Notes: a model not told the origin generated them from the letters alone. 38,594 nt of DNA from a bacterium (GCA_028727105.1 JAQYOU010000010.1:1-38594); one strand, 5' to 3'; shown: positions 27,366-35,067, numbered from the stretch's first letter. Numbers and translations: made by a program.

Positions 27366-28514
27366 CTATTTCGAAATCTTTGTCTGCAGCCATTGATCCA
27401 GGAAACTCATCTGCTCGTCGGTATGAAACCAGTGTTCTCCACCTTCCATGATCGTTAGTTTTGCAGATATCTTTGTGGCAAATTCTTGTATCGTATCCAT
27501 CGACTGTAAGTGATCAGCGCTTCCATACAAAATTTCTGTTGGAACATTCCAGCTGATCTTATGATTCCTTACATACTGCAAATAATCCCATGACAGATCG
27601 TCGCCAAAATCCACCGGAATGATCTTCCTCTTTTCCAGTTCCCTTTCACTCGTGCCAGCCCAGTTGATCATGTCCAGTATCAGCTTCTCCATATTGACGA
27701 TCGGAGAAATAAAAAATGCTTTATCTATAAACTTACCGATAGCGGCATTCATCGAAAAATATGCTCCGATACTTACGGCTATCAGAACGATCCTATCATA
27801 GTTTTCTGCCAATTCAGCAACCTTATCCGAAAACTCCTTCCTCGCGTCCCACGGATTTTCTGCCTTGTAATCAAATCCGTAAACATCCCTTCCCGGAAAG
27901 AACGTTCTGTAATGCTCTGCTTCACCGGCATTTCCACCTTTTCCGTGAATGTATAAGACTGCTTCATTTGTCTTTCGACCGATCAGCCACTCATCCTTGG
28001 TAATTCTTGTAAAATGCTCCGTCCTGACATCGCCCATTAATACACAAGGCTTATTTTCTTCCGTATGATGATAGGTAAAACCGCATTTCTCCTGACATTT
28101 TTTCGACTTAACATTTCCATCATAATAGCCACACCACATGGCACTGCAACCAAGGTCAAGAAACACATGCTCCTGCAGTTTTCTCACGGCTTCCGGGATC
28201 AATCCTTTTCCCCAAAACGGAACCCCGATCCAATAACCGATCTCAATCTCATCATCACCTGACTTTGTGTGTGACTGTGCCGGCGGAATGAGTCCGACAC
28301 TTCCGATGGCTCGATTATCTTCCTTCAGGCACACCGCATAGGTCTCATCTGCCGATAAAATTTCCCGGATGATCTCTCTGCTGTTTTCAACACCCGTATG
28401 TACGGGCCAGCCTGCTATCGGTCCGACAGCCGGATCTTTTGCATATTCAAATAAACTTTCTGCATCATCTTCTGTCCATGGACGAAGAATTAATCGCTCT
28501 GTTTCAAATCTCAT
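27366..28514 (-). CDS. Fusion of a GNAT acetyltransferase and an alpha/beta hydrolase
   Basis: A 382-residue two-domain protein. Residues 1 to about 165 are a RimJ/RimL-like GNAT N-acetyltransferase (TERLILRPWTEDDA, EIGYWIGVPFWGKGLIPEAV). Residues about 180-382 are a compact alpha/beta hydrolase: LYIHGKGG oxyanion region, nucleophile S248 in AVSIGAYFS (the first glycine of GxSxG is replaced by alanine), acid D334 in GSADHL and histidine H361 in EGGEHW. The frame runs without break through the junction. Each domain is common alone; this combination is unusual to me. It could couple acylation and deacylation of one substrate, or may be an old gene fusion without joint function. Confidence 0.85.
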   Translation of the reverse strand: MRFETERLILRPWTEDDAESLFEYAKDPAVGPIAGWPVHTGVENSREIIREILSADETYAVCLKEDNRAIGSVGLIPPAQSHTKSGDDEIEIGYWIGVPFWGKGLIPEAVRKLQEHVFLDLGCSAMWCGYYDGNVKSKKCQEKCGFTYHHTEENKPCVLMGDVRTEHFTRITKDEWLIGRKTNEAVLYIHGKGGNAGEAEHYRTFFPGRDVYGFDYKAENPWDARKEFSDKVAELAENYDRIVLIAVSIGAYFSMNAAIGKFIDKAFFISPIVNMEKLILDMINWAGTSERELEKRKIIPVDFGDDLSWDYLQYVRNHKISWNVPTEILYGSADHLQSMDTIQEFATKISAKLTIMEGGEHWFHTDEQMSFLDQWLQTKISK

Positions 28515-28611
28515 AGCTCTTACAACTCCTTTACCAACTGTTTTCTAATATGATTCGTAATGGAATCAAACACCTCCGGCGTCATACTAAATCCAAAGGA
28601 CCGTCCCCTAA
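28515..28611 (-). other. Short gap between nudC and the GNAT-hydrolase fusion
   Basis: This 97-bp gap contains an open frame on the minus strand that runs out of the 3' end of nudC in another frame and ends just before the fusion gene (about 28 codons, with the segment GFSMTPEVFDSITNHIRK). It reads like a genuine protein end, but I cannot name a family. It may be a gene remnant. The sequence GGGGACGGTCC within it resembles REP-type motifs found near Y1 transposases. Confidence 0.3.
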
Positions 28612-29454
28612 TCACCAATTCCCCAATCGAAATTCTTCGATCATTGTTGCAGTCAGACTGATCAGATTTGATTCAGGGGCGATATTTTCCCGATCAACAA
28701 ATGCAGCACAGGCAAGTTCCTGTTCATCAAGCTGTATGATGTCATCGCCATCCACATCCGCAAAATATCCAAGCAGTAGATTACTGTCAAAGCCCCACGG
28801 CTGAGAACCGTAATAGGTAATGTTTTTTACCTTCAGACCTACTTCTTCCATGACTTCCCGCACAACAGTTTCTTCCGGTGTCTCTCCTATTTCGCAAAAT
28901 CCGGCAAGCAGGGCATTCCCTTTGTATTCCCGGTTTGCATAACGACTCATCAAAATCTGATTGCCTTTACGCAATCCAATGATCACTGCCGGACAGATCT
29001 TTGGATAAATCATGTTCCCACAGGATGGACACGCAAGCATCCGTTCTGATTGACTGTGCTCCGTCACATGACCGCACCTGCCGCAAAACTGATTATCACG
29101 ATACCAGGTAAATAAGTGATAGGCAGTCATTCCGGCAAAACAGATTGCCCTCGGATTTCCTAATCGTAATGTCCTGATTGGATGAAAGGAATACTGCTTT
29201 GTGTCAGCCGGGAATTTGCTGCCTGTATGTAAATAGAAATGTACCTCATCAATCGCAAAGAGATATTGTAATTCATCTCGATCCGGCTTCATCTCCCCAA
29301 TGGTAGGAATTGTAATTTGATGATCCGATTGCGCCAGAAGGATGCAGTCACTCCGTCTTCCATTTCCTTGAAAATAGAACACATAATCTGTTTCAACGGG
29401 CGCTTTTGGCCGATATGTCTGATCAAATTTTTGATTCTTCAGTTCTTGTATCAT
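28612..29454 (-). CDS. nudC: NAD(+) diphosphatase / NADH pyrophosphatase (Nudix)
   Basis: A protein of about 280 residues with the full NudC layout: an N-terminal domain, a four-cysteine zinc ribbon (C124, C127, C142, C145), the Nudix box GFCEIGETPEET...REVMEEVG, and the family-defining SQPW segment at about 217-220. It hydrolyses NAD(H) to NMN(H) and AMP, and in some bacteria removes NAD caps from RNA. A TTG two codons upstream is also in frame, but the ATG at 29454 has AAAGGAG nine bases before it. A 24-codon open frame ends two bases before this ATG and covers its ribosome binding site. Confidence 0.92.
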   Translation of the reverse strand: MIQELKNQKFDQTYRPKAPVETDYVFYFQGNGRRSDCILLAQSDHQITIPTIGEMKPDRDELQYLFAIDEVHFYLHTGSKFPADTKQYSFHPIRTLRLGNPRAICFAGMTAYHLFTWYRDNQFCGRCGHVTEHSQSERMLACPSCGNMIYPKICPAVIIGLRKGNQILMSRYANREYKGNALLAGFCEIGETPEETVVREVMEEVGLKVKNITYYGSQPWGFDSNLLLGYFADVDGDDIIQLDEQELACAAFVDRENIAPESNLISLTATMIEEFRLGNW

Positions 29455-29456
29455 GT

Positions 29457-29531
29457 TCAATTTCTCCTTTCGCTGAAAGTACTCTTCGGATTTCCAAACT
29501 GACTTCCTATGTATTCAGTAAATCGACTCAT
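29457..29531 (-). pseudogene. 24-codon stub resembling the N-terminus of a SAM-dependent methyltransferase
   Basis: On the minus strand a strong GGAGG eight bases before an ATG opens MSRFTEYIGSQFGNPK, which resembles the conserved N-terminus of a class I methyltransferase family common in clostridia. The frame then ends after eight more codons, with TGA two bases before the nudC ATG. It looks like the leftover of an internal deletion that fused a methyltransferase start to nudC. Because of its position it may now work as a translated leader that couples to nudC. Confidence 0.55.
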
Positions 29532-29570
29532 AACGTAATACCTCCATTTTTCACAGATATGCTGGATTTT

Positions 29571-30416
29571 TCAATCACATACCAATTCAACAATGACTAT
29601 TTCCGGTCTGTTATTAATACGAACCGGAATGATACTGTTGCCGATACCCCTGCTTACGATCATGGTCGTATGATTCTTGCTATATTTACCGGCATCATAT
29701 TTAGGGAACAAACCTTGATCAGGAGCAATGACTCCTCCAATAAAGGGCAGACGGAATTGTCCTCCATGCGCATGTCCACTTAACACAAGATCCACTTCTT
29801 CTGATACATACTCCGCAAACAGTTCGGGTCTGTGTGACAACAATATGCAGTATTCATCCGATAATGACAGATTGCTGATTTTTGTTTGAACCATACTATC
29901 CTGAATATAGGTATCCCTCTCAGTAAAATCCGGATCATCCAACCCGGCAAGCTGTATCGTTTCGCTCCCCTTAATCAGCTGAATCACATCATCATGAAGA
30001 ATCACGACATTTTCACCAATCAGTCCTTTTTCCAATTCATGATATTGCTCATTGATCCACGCTTCATGATTACCTGTTACGTAATAACAGGGCGCTATCT
30101 CAGTCAGCTGACTTGCCAGTTGGATAGCTATTTCAATATCTATTCTATTTGAATCAACGAAATCTCCGGTGATTGCGATGATATCCGGACATTCTTTTTT
30201 TATCTTTTCAACTAACTGACTGTTATCATTTCCAAATTGTGCATTATGCAGATCAGATACAACAGCTATTCTATAGCCTTCAAAAGAATGTGGCAAACGA
30301 TCACTCGTTACAGTATAACGGGTAACACCCACGGTGACATTGCCCCATATGATCCACGCGAAAAGAATCAATAATAGCATCAATATAGTGACAAAAATAC
30401 GCTTCTTTCTCAACAT
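29571..30416 (-). CDS. Membrane-anchored calcineurin-like metallophosphoesterase (YkuE/YaeI type)
   Basis: A 281-residue protein with one N-terminal membrane segment (about 7-27), then a metallophosphoesterase domain. All metal-binding motifs are present: SDLHNAQFG, ITGDFVDS, VTGNHEAW, LSHRPE and SGHAHGGQ. The domain probably faces outward. Relatives include YkuE and the lipid A-related YaeI/LpxH-like group; the substrate here is unknown. The gene follows sdpI by 35 bases and may be transcribed with it. Confidence 0.88.
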   Translation of the reverse strand: MLRKKRIFVTILMLLLILFAWIIWGNVTVGVTRYTVTSDRLPHSFEGYRIAVVSDLHNAQFGNDNSQLVEKIKKECPDIIAITGDFVDSNRIDIEIAIQLASQLTEIAPCYYVTGNHEAWINEQYHELEKGLIGENVVILHDDVIQLIKGSETIQLAGLDDPDFTERDTYIQDSMVQTKISNLSLSDEYCILLSHRPELFAEYVSEEVDLVLSGHAHGGQFRLPFIGGVIAPDQGLFPKYDAGKYSKNHTTMIVSRGIGNSIIPVRINNRPEIVIVELVCD

Positions 30417-30451
30417 TCTCCCTCTCCAACAACTTTCGAGTTATAAACTGA

Positions 30452-31135
30452 TCATTTTTCTTTTTCCTGCTCATATACTTTTTTCGAATACACGACTACA
30501 ACCGCTGCCGCTATCAGTACATAGATCAACATCAAAACGGTGCTGACCACCCCATCCAAAAATGCAGTTGTGATGACTGTCAGAATGCCTGCTATCATAA
30601 AGCAATATGCTCCAATACGATTGCTCTTTCTCCATGTTACATCATTATACATACTCCAGCTCGTTCGAACTCCGGCTACCCCATTTTTCTTTATCTTTGT
30701 CATAAAGTTTCCCAACACGATAAACAAAAGCCCGCACAAAACACAGGAAACCTTTGCGATATCCACAGCCCCACTACTTCCCAGCTCTGCTTCTTTGAAG
30801 GAGGAATATAAGATAAAGTAATGCATACAACCAAACATCAAGGCCTGTGCGATACCTACAATGCCCAAGAACTTTGCATTGGACGCCCCTTCCATCTGTT
30901 CTTTTTCTGATTTTCCTTTTGCAGCTTTTTTCTCGAATGCGCGCATCAGCAAATGCCAAAAAAGCGTAATAAATAAAATAATTACCGGAAAAATGAAGCA
31001 TTCTGTTTTACTACCCCACCGGTCGATATTCCCCGCCAGATCGTGATGCATCGGTATCGTGTCCGGCATAAACGGAAGAACGATACTTGTAACAATAACC
31101 GGAATAATTGCCAGAAACCACATAATTTTTTTCAT
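30452..31135 (-). CDS. SdpI/DUF1648 family membrane protein (immunity-like)
   Basis: A 227-residue membrane protein with six hydrophobic segments. The N-terminal DUF1648 signature (IPMHHDLAGNIDRWGSK) and the C-terminal SdpI region (NGVAGVRTSWSMYNDVTWRKSN) are clear. In Bacillus SdpI gives immunity to the SdpC toxin and also acts as a signalling sensor that sequesters SdpR. Its ATG shares a base with the stop of the ArsR-type gene (TAATG). No sdpC-like toxin is visible nearby, so it may protect against toxins of others. Confidence 0.88.
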   Translation of the reverse strand: MKKIMWFLAIIPVIVTSIVLPFMPDTIPMHHDLAGNIDRWGSKTECFIFPVIILFITLFWHLLMRAFEKKAAKGKSEKEQMEGASNAKFLGIVGIAQALMFGCMHYFILYSSFKEAELGSSGAVDIAKVSCVLCGLLFIVLGNFMTKIKKNGVAGVRTSWSMYNDVTWRKSNRIGAYCFMIAGILTVITTAFLDGVVSTVLMLIYVLIAAAVVVVYSKKVYEQEKEK

Positions 31136-31401
31136 TACTTTTTACCTCCAAACTGGTTGATCCACAGGATCAGTTCATCAAAGACTGTCGTATTGATCTC
31201 ATAATAGATATAATTTTTTTCTTTGTATTCGGATATCAGATCAGCATTCTTTAACAGCTTCAAATGATAAGATAGAGCCGCCGGTGTGATCTGCAGTCTC
31301 TCTGCAATTTCTCCGGCATTTAAGCGCTCATCCTTTAGCATTGTAAGAATTTCCCTGCGCTGACTGTCCGCCAGCACCTTGAAAATGTTCGTCTGTCCCA
31401 T
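31135..31401 (-). CDS. ArsR-type repressor, SdpR-like
   Basis: An 88-residue winged-helix repressor. The recognition region (AGEIAERLQITPAALSYHLKLLKNADLI) and the beta-wing (EYKEKNYIYYEINTTVFDEL) are typical of SdpR-type ArsR proteins. No metal-binding cysteines are present. It is coupled to the SdpI-like gene by a one-base overlap, matching the sdpRI operon of Bacillus. A promoter with a palindrome at the transcription start lies directly upstream, fitting autorepression. Confidence 0.9.
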   Translation of the reverse strand: MGQTNIFKVLADSQRREILTMLKDERLNAGEIAERLQITPAALSYHLKLLKNADLISEYKEKNYIYYEINTTVFDELILWINQFGGKK

Positions 31402-31411
31402 AGTTTCACCT

Positions 31412-31462
31412 ATTTAAAATATTCTTTAAATGGATGCTAGCACGCTTTCTTATGAATTGCAA
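31412..31462 (-). promoter_or_regulatory. Promoter and candidate SdpR operator
   Basis: On the minus strand the -35 box TTGCAA (31457-31462) and -10 box TAGCAT (31434-31439) are exactly 17 bases apart. Immediately after the -10 box lies a palindrome with 7-bp arms, ATTTAAA / TTTAAAT (31412-31431), covering the likely start of transcription. Binding there would block the promoter. Confidence 0.68.
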
Positions 31463-31489
31463 TAACTATTTAAATTTTTTTTGAAATAG

Positions 31490-31520
31490 AAAAGGCACAC
31501 TGATATTTCATCAGTATGCC
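31490..31520 (-). terminator. Terminator of the SSAT-like acetyltransferase gene
   Basis: An 11-bp stem with one G-U pair (GGCATACTGAT / ATCAGTGTGCC on the minus strand, 31494-31520) is followed by TTTTCTATTT, about 20 bases after the stop codon. Confidence 0.8.
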
Positions 31521-31539
31521 AATCCTAGAACTCTTGCTC

Positions 31540-32031
31540 TCAAGACTCACTACACACCCCCTTTGCCAGATCCGTAAGGGTCTGTCCGGTCACACGCAAA
31601 ACCTTCCATTCAGGCAATGGCACTGCCCCCAGGGAAAGATAAAAATCAAGGCTCGGCTTATTCCAATCAAGACAGCACCATTCCAACCGTCCACACCCCC
31701 GCTCCACTGCGATGGAAGCAAGTTTTTTCAAAGTAGCTTTTCCATATCCCTTTCCGCGATATTCCGGCTTCACGAACAGATCTTCCAAATAGATTCCGGC
31801 ACGGCCAAGAAAAGTGGAAAAATTGTGAAAATACAATGCAAATCCAACTTCCTTGTCCCCTTCCATGGCAAAGATCACTTCCGCTTTTTCTTTATCAAAT
31901 ATCCACTCTTCCAGCGTGGCTTCATCTGCAACCACATCATCCAACATCTTTTCATATTCAGCCAGTTCCCTAATAAACTGCAGGATCAGTCCCGTATCTT
32001 TTCGCTCTGCATTTCTAAACTTTACACTCAT
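31540..32031 (-). CDS. GNAT acetyltransferase, diamine/thialysine (SSAT-like) type
   Basis: A 163-residue GNAT protein. The acetyl-CoA binding segment is LEDLFVKPEYRGKGYGKATLKKLA, and the start (RNAERKDTGLILQFIRELAEYEKM) and WNKPSLDFYLSLGA are typical of the spermidine/thialysine N-acetyltransferase group. The substrate, a polyamine or a lysine analogue, cannot be told from sequence. AAGGA lies about ten bases before the ATG. It is a single-gene unit with its own terminator, at the edge of the decayed region. Confidence 0.87.
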   Translation of the reverse strand: MSVKFRNAERKDTGLILQFIRELAEYEKMLDDVVADEATLEEWIFDKEKAEVIFAMEGDKEVGFALYFHNFSTFLGRAGIYLEDLFVKPEYRGKGYGKATLKKLASIAVERGCGRLEWCCLDWNKPSLDFYLSLGAVPLPEWKVLRVTGQTLTDLAKGVCSES

Positions 32032-32157
32032 TTTCTGTTTCTTCCTTTCGTGAATCTACTTTCATACCTCCTGTATGACATATTTCGTTTTCTCTACTCC
32101 TGCATTCTTTGTCTTGGTCATATGCAGATACTTCTGGTGTCATACCGGATGTTTCTC

Positions 32158-32271
32158 TTACTTATCTTTTTCTTCGTATGATTTATTCCATGAGCCGATT
32201 TCTATGATATTTCCTTCCGGGTCTGCAATAAAGCATGTCCTTTGTCCCCAAGGCTCGGTTGTTGGCTCTAA
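32158..32271 (-). pseudogene. C-terminal remnant of a VOC/glyoxalase-family protein
   Basis: In one minus-strand frame the sequence reads LLEPTTEPWGQR, then FIADPEGNIIEIGSW, and ends 8 codons later at a TAA (32158-32160). This is the classic C-terminal end of a VOC-fold protein (glyoxalase/bleomycin-resistance superfamily), including the metal-site glutamate in IIEIG. Only about 38 codons remain. Upstream, a different frame has a ribosome binding site (GGGGGAAAG) and an ATG at 32344, and begins MEKKDRTGLKTTVALML with a hydrophobic stretch. The junction of the two frames near 32270-32285 looks like a deletion point. Confidence 0.72.
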
Positions 32272-32418
32272 CAAAGAAGAAGAATAGTAGGAGGAGCATT
32301 AACGCCACTGTCGTTTTAAGCCCTGTCCTATCTTTCTTTTCCATATTCTTTCCCCCAAATCTGTATTGTTCCTTCAAATTGAAAGTTTCCGATATGATAT
32401 CCTTTCTTCAGGTCGTTA

Positions 32419-32647
32419 TCTGCCCATTCTTAATCATCACATCATTCTTGGGCAGATATATTTCAGAAATCAGTCATAATTCTCTGCCCATTCAAGCCGT
32501 TTCGTATTAGTTTGGGCAGACAAATCATAAAAAAATATCAATTTTCTCAGTCCATCTCATACATTTTTTATTGGTATGGGCAGAGAAATTGCAAAAAGAA
32601 GCTGTTTTTCTCAGTCCATATCATCGATTTATATTGCTTTGGGCAGA
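32419..32647. repeat. Four-unit degenerate repeat array with 64-bp period
   Basis: GGGCAGA occurs at 32450, 32514, 32578 and 32641 (steps 64, 64, 63). A second block, TCTGCCCAT drifting to TCAGTCCAT, occurs at 32419, 32483, 32547 and 32611 (steps of exactly 64). The two blocks are reverse complements, so the motif alternates in direction about every 32 bases. The 22-24 bp between them differ from unit to unit. Conserved blocks of 7-9 bp are far too short for a CRISPR array. The period is not a multiple of three, so this is not a protein repeat. Confidence 0.72.
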
Positions 32648-32701
32648 AAAAATGCTTATATTGATAAATACCGTGTTATTTAGCAATTTCCAAATCCTCA
32701 T

Positions 32702-32724
32702 CTTCTTGCCCTTCGGACAAGAAG
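32702..32724. repeat. Strong hairpin with UUCG-type apex
   Basis: CTTCTTGCCC-TTC-GGACAAGAAG is a near-perfect inverted repeat (7 pairs, then a mismatch or wobble, then CC/GG) around a CTTCGG apex on the plus strand. A second small hairpin, GCTC-TAAA-GAGC, lies about ten bases further right. Both are downstream of the YjdF remnant on the minus strand. Confidence 0.55.
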
Positions 32725-32781
32725 CATCCCTCGCTCTAAAGAGCTCGGTCAACTTCCGATTTAAGTAAAAGTCAAGAGGCA

Positions 32782-32982
32782 CTAATGCCCCTTGTGCTTT
32801 TCTCTTTTCTTTTGCTGTTTCAGTTCAAACATTCGCAGTTCATCCGCTTCTCTTTTCTCACGGCTTCTCACTTTTTGCTCCTGCTTGTTCTGTTCTTGTT
32901 GTAATTTCAGTACCTGCTGCGACTTCGTACCAATGCCGATTTCAGCATCTGCTTTTTTGCTTCGCCGCTGCAGTCTTTTCGG
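32782..32982 (-). pseudogene. C-terminal remnant of a YjdF/DUF2992 RNA-binding family protein
   Basis: About 66 codons on the minus strand begin PKRLQRRSKKADAEIGIGTK and end FELKQQKKREKHKGH before TAG. This highly basic tail is characteristic of YjdF (DUF2992), a protein whose gene is often controlled by the azaaromatic-sensing yjdF riboswitch. Directly upstream in frame are TGA and TAA, and the N-terminal half of the protein is missing. No yjdF riboswitch is recognised here. The remnant is probably not expressed. Confidence 0.72.
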
Positions 32983-32989
32983 TTATCAC

Positions 32990-33036
32990 TTTAACAACAC
33001 ACTTATTTTCATTTTATCAAAATATGTGTTGTTAAA
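32990..33036. repeat. 12-bp perfect inverted repeat
   Basis: TTTAACAACACA (32990-33001) and TGTGTTGTTAAA (33025-33036) flank a 23-bp AT-rich core that itself contains the near-palindrome ATTTTATCAAAAT. No T-tract follows on either strand, so it is not a standard terminator. It lies exactly at the truncated edge of the YjdF remnant and may be an operator or a recombination scar. Confidence 0.6.
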
Positions 33037-33078
33037 ACACTATATAAACAAATAACACCCACTCCATATTTGTATCCA

Positions 33079-35067
33079 TCACATAACATCCATCCTGATC
33101 TCATCAATGATGCTTTTATCCTTCAACTGATTGAATTCCACACATGTGATCATCATTACTACCGCGCTGAGCACGGCCATTCCCACCAAAAATATACCCC
33201 ACGGAATATGATATAACACGGGAAATACTTTTCGAATCGCTAAATTGATCCCAAATGGAATCGCAATCCCCAGTGTGATTCCCGGCAGGAATGCTTTGAT
33301 CATGCATAGGATACTTTCGCAATAGACCATTTTCCGGAGCGATGCATTTGTCATTCCGACACTCTTTAAGATCGCGAACTCACGACTTCGAATCCTGATA
33401 TTGTTTGCAAGCGTGCTGACCACACTCGAAAATCCCATTAGGATCAGCAATATGACGAATCCATACAGGATCATCTGTACAAGAACAATTGCAACGTTTA
33501 GCATTTTTACCATGGTGTCTACACGGGCAATTCTTACGGTATATCCCTGTTCCACATAGGAATCCTCTGTAAGGATCGGATAATACGCATCCATGATCTT
33601 TCTGGCATATTCTGTGTATGTCTGTTCATCATCCGGCGCACAATACCAATCAAAAAATCTGGCATCAATGTCAGGGACAACCATTCTGACCGGATATGGA
33701 TTGATCACCTGAAAACCTCGTTCTTTCAGGTCATCCTGATGCAGAATACCTCCGACCGGAAGCGTCTGTTTCTCGTCTGCTGCAGTGATCAGCGTGATCT
33801 CAGTTACTTCTTCGTTGAATGGAGTGATCGTTTTCATCCTTCCATGATCGTTATACTCATAAGTGTTGATCAGAAGGTTACTGCCATATGCTGCGCCTGC
33901 TCTGTCACATAATTCTTTATATAACGTCTCATCAACTGCGAGCAGTTCAACCCTTGTCTCCCCATTCTCATCGAAAAGATCCGAAACCTGTAACATTTCT
34001 TCCGAAAAAACATCCCGATCCGGCAACGCATGATACGTGCAGGCGTCACTTCCCACGCCATATACGGTCGTGCCATATGCTGATAGTCTTTCCGTAATCT
34101 CATGATAAGTGACAGCCGTAATCGGTGCAACAATCTTTTCCTCTTCTTTTCCGGTATTACGATTCAGCCCGATATCCCGGATGGAGCAATAATCTACCAT
34201 CATCTCTCTGGAATTCGGATTCATCCAATCCTTAAAATCCTTTGCCTGACCGGAAAGTCCACCCGTCAAAAGAAGGAGTAAAATTCCAAGTGACAGTGCA
34301 CGAATGGTAGCTTTATATCCCTGCTGATTTCTCTTGATATTCCTGTAGGCGATTGCACCCTCGCATCCCAGTATTTTTTCTGCAAGACCATCTTTCACTT
34401 CAATATCTTTCAAATCAGAATTTGCTTCCATTCCTTTTACACACTGTATCGCAGTAAGTTTTCCGACCGCTTTTGCCGGTTTATGTGCAGAGACAAGCAC
34501 GATCACTAGAGAAAAGACTGCCGCAAAGAGATAGGTCCATACAGAGACATGAAATGATAGAGAAAACGAAAACGGTCGCATGATAATGCTTCTTGAAAGC
34601 TCATTGATATCAGCTACAAAATGTCCTGTGATCCTTACGCCGATATATCCGATCAGCGTCCCGAAAATAAGTCCCAATGGAATACCGACCAGACAAAGCC
34701 ACAGGCTCTCGTACAGGACACTCGCTTTGATCTGCTTTTTCGTTCCGCCGACGCATTTTAATATGCCGAATTCCTGAATCCTTTTATTTGCGCTTGCCAC
34801 AAAAATATTCGATATGACCGTCACCGACATAGCTGCGATCAAAACCCCAAAAAGCAAAGCCGGTCCTGCGATGATCACAGAATATGCACCTGCATAATCC
34901 CCATACCCCGGTCCCAGGAAATCAGTAAGCATCTGATTGCCACTTGTCGCAAAGCACATAACGGCTGTGACAAGGGCTGTGCTAAGTGCGATCGCAAAAA
35001 TACTTGCAAACGTCCTCTTTTTATTTAATTTGATCTGGCTGAGTGCGAGCTGTGCTGTTATTTTCAT
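33079..35067 (-). CDS. ABC exporter permease, FtsX/MacB type
   Basis: A 662-residue permease with two FtsX domains. The first (membrane segments about 20-40, 65-90, 115-140 and 175-195) and the second (about 535-640) are separated by a long loop of roughly 300-520 that should be outside the cell. Typical FtsX-domain motifs are NKRIQEFGILKCVGGTKKQ and IRSREFAILKSVGMTNASL. It shares one base with the ATPase stop codon (TAATG). With the adjacent two-component system it resembles Firmicute modules that sense and resist antimicrobial peptides or export peptides, but the loop is not of the BceB kind that I can recognise. Confidence 0.9.
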   Translation of the reverse strand: MKITAQLALSQIKLNKKRTFASIFAIALSTALVTAVMCFATSGNQMLTDFLGPGYGDYAGAYSVIIAGPALLFGVLIAAMSVTVISNIFVASANKRIQEFGILKCVGGTKKQIKASVLYESLWLCLVGIPLGLIFGTLIGYIGVRITGHFVADINELSRSIIMRPFSFSLSFHVSVWTYLFAAVFSLVIVLVSAHKPAKAVGKLTAIQCVKGMEANSDLKDIEVKDGLAEKILGCEGAIAYRNIKRNQQGYKATIRALSLGILLLLLTGGLSGQAKDFKDWMNPNSREMMVDYCSIRDIGLNRNTGKEEEKIVAPITAVTYHEITERLSAYGTTVYGVGSDACTYHALPDRDVFSEEMLQVSDLFDENGETRVELLAVDETLYKELCDRAGAAYGSNLLINTYEYNDHGRMKTITPFNEEVTEITLITAADEKQTLPVGGILHQDDLKERGFQVINPYPVRMVVPDIDARFFDWYCAPDDEQTYTEYARKIMDAYYPILTEDSYVEQGYTVRIARVDTMVKMLNVAIVLVQMILYGFVILLILMGFSSVVSTLANNIRIRSREFAILKSVGMTNASLRKMVYCESILCMIKAFLPGITLGIAIPFGINLAIRKVFPVLYHIPWGIFLVGMAVLSAVVMMITCVEFNQLKDKSIIDEIRMDVM

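Larger units (their letters stand above)
32040..33078. other. Decayed intergenic region of about 1 kb
   Basis: No intact gene is found between the SSAT-like gene and the ABC exporter. The region holds a VOC remnant, a short signal-like open frame, a 64-bp-period repeat array, strong hairpins, a YjdF remnant and a 12-bp inverted repeat, each listed separately. It is AT-rich in its middle. Confidence 0.7.

Noticed and set aside
31516-32181. 221-codon open frame on the plus strand over the SSAT-like gene
   Set aside because: It is antisense to a GNAT gene with a clear acetyl-CoA motif and lacks a plausible ribosome binding site.
32419-32647. CRISPR array, because units recur every 64 bp
   Set aside because: Only 7-9 bp blocks are conserved and they alternate in direction; real CRISPR repeats are 23 bp or longer and directly repeated. 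No cas genes are present.
32990-33036. Rho-independent terminator of the ABC exporter
   Set aside because: The stem is perfect but the 23-base core is long and no T-run follows on either strand.
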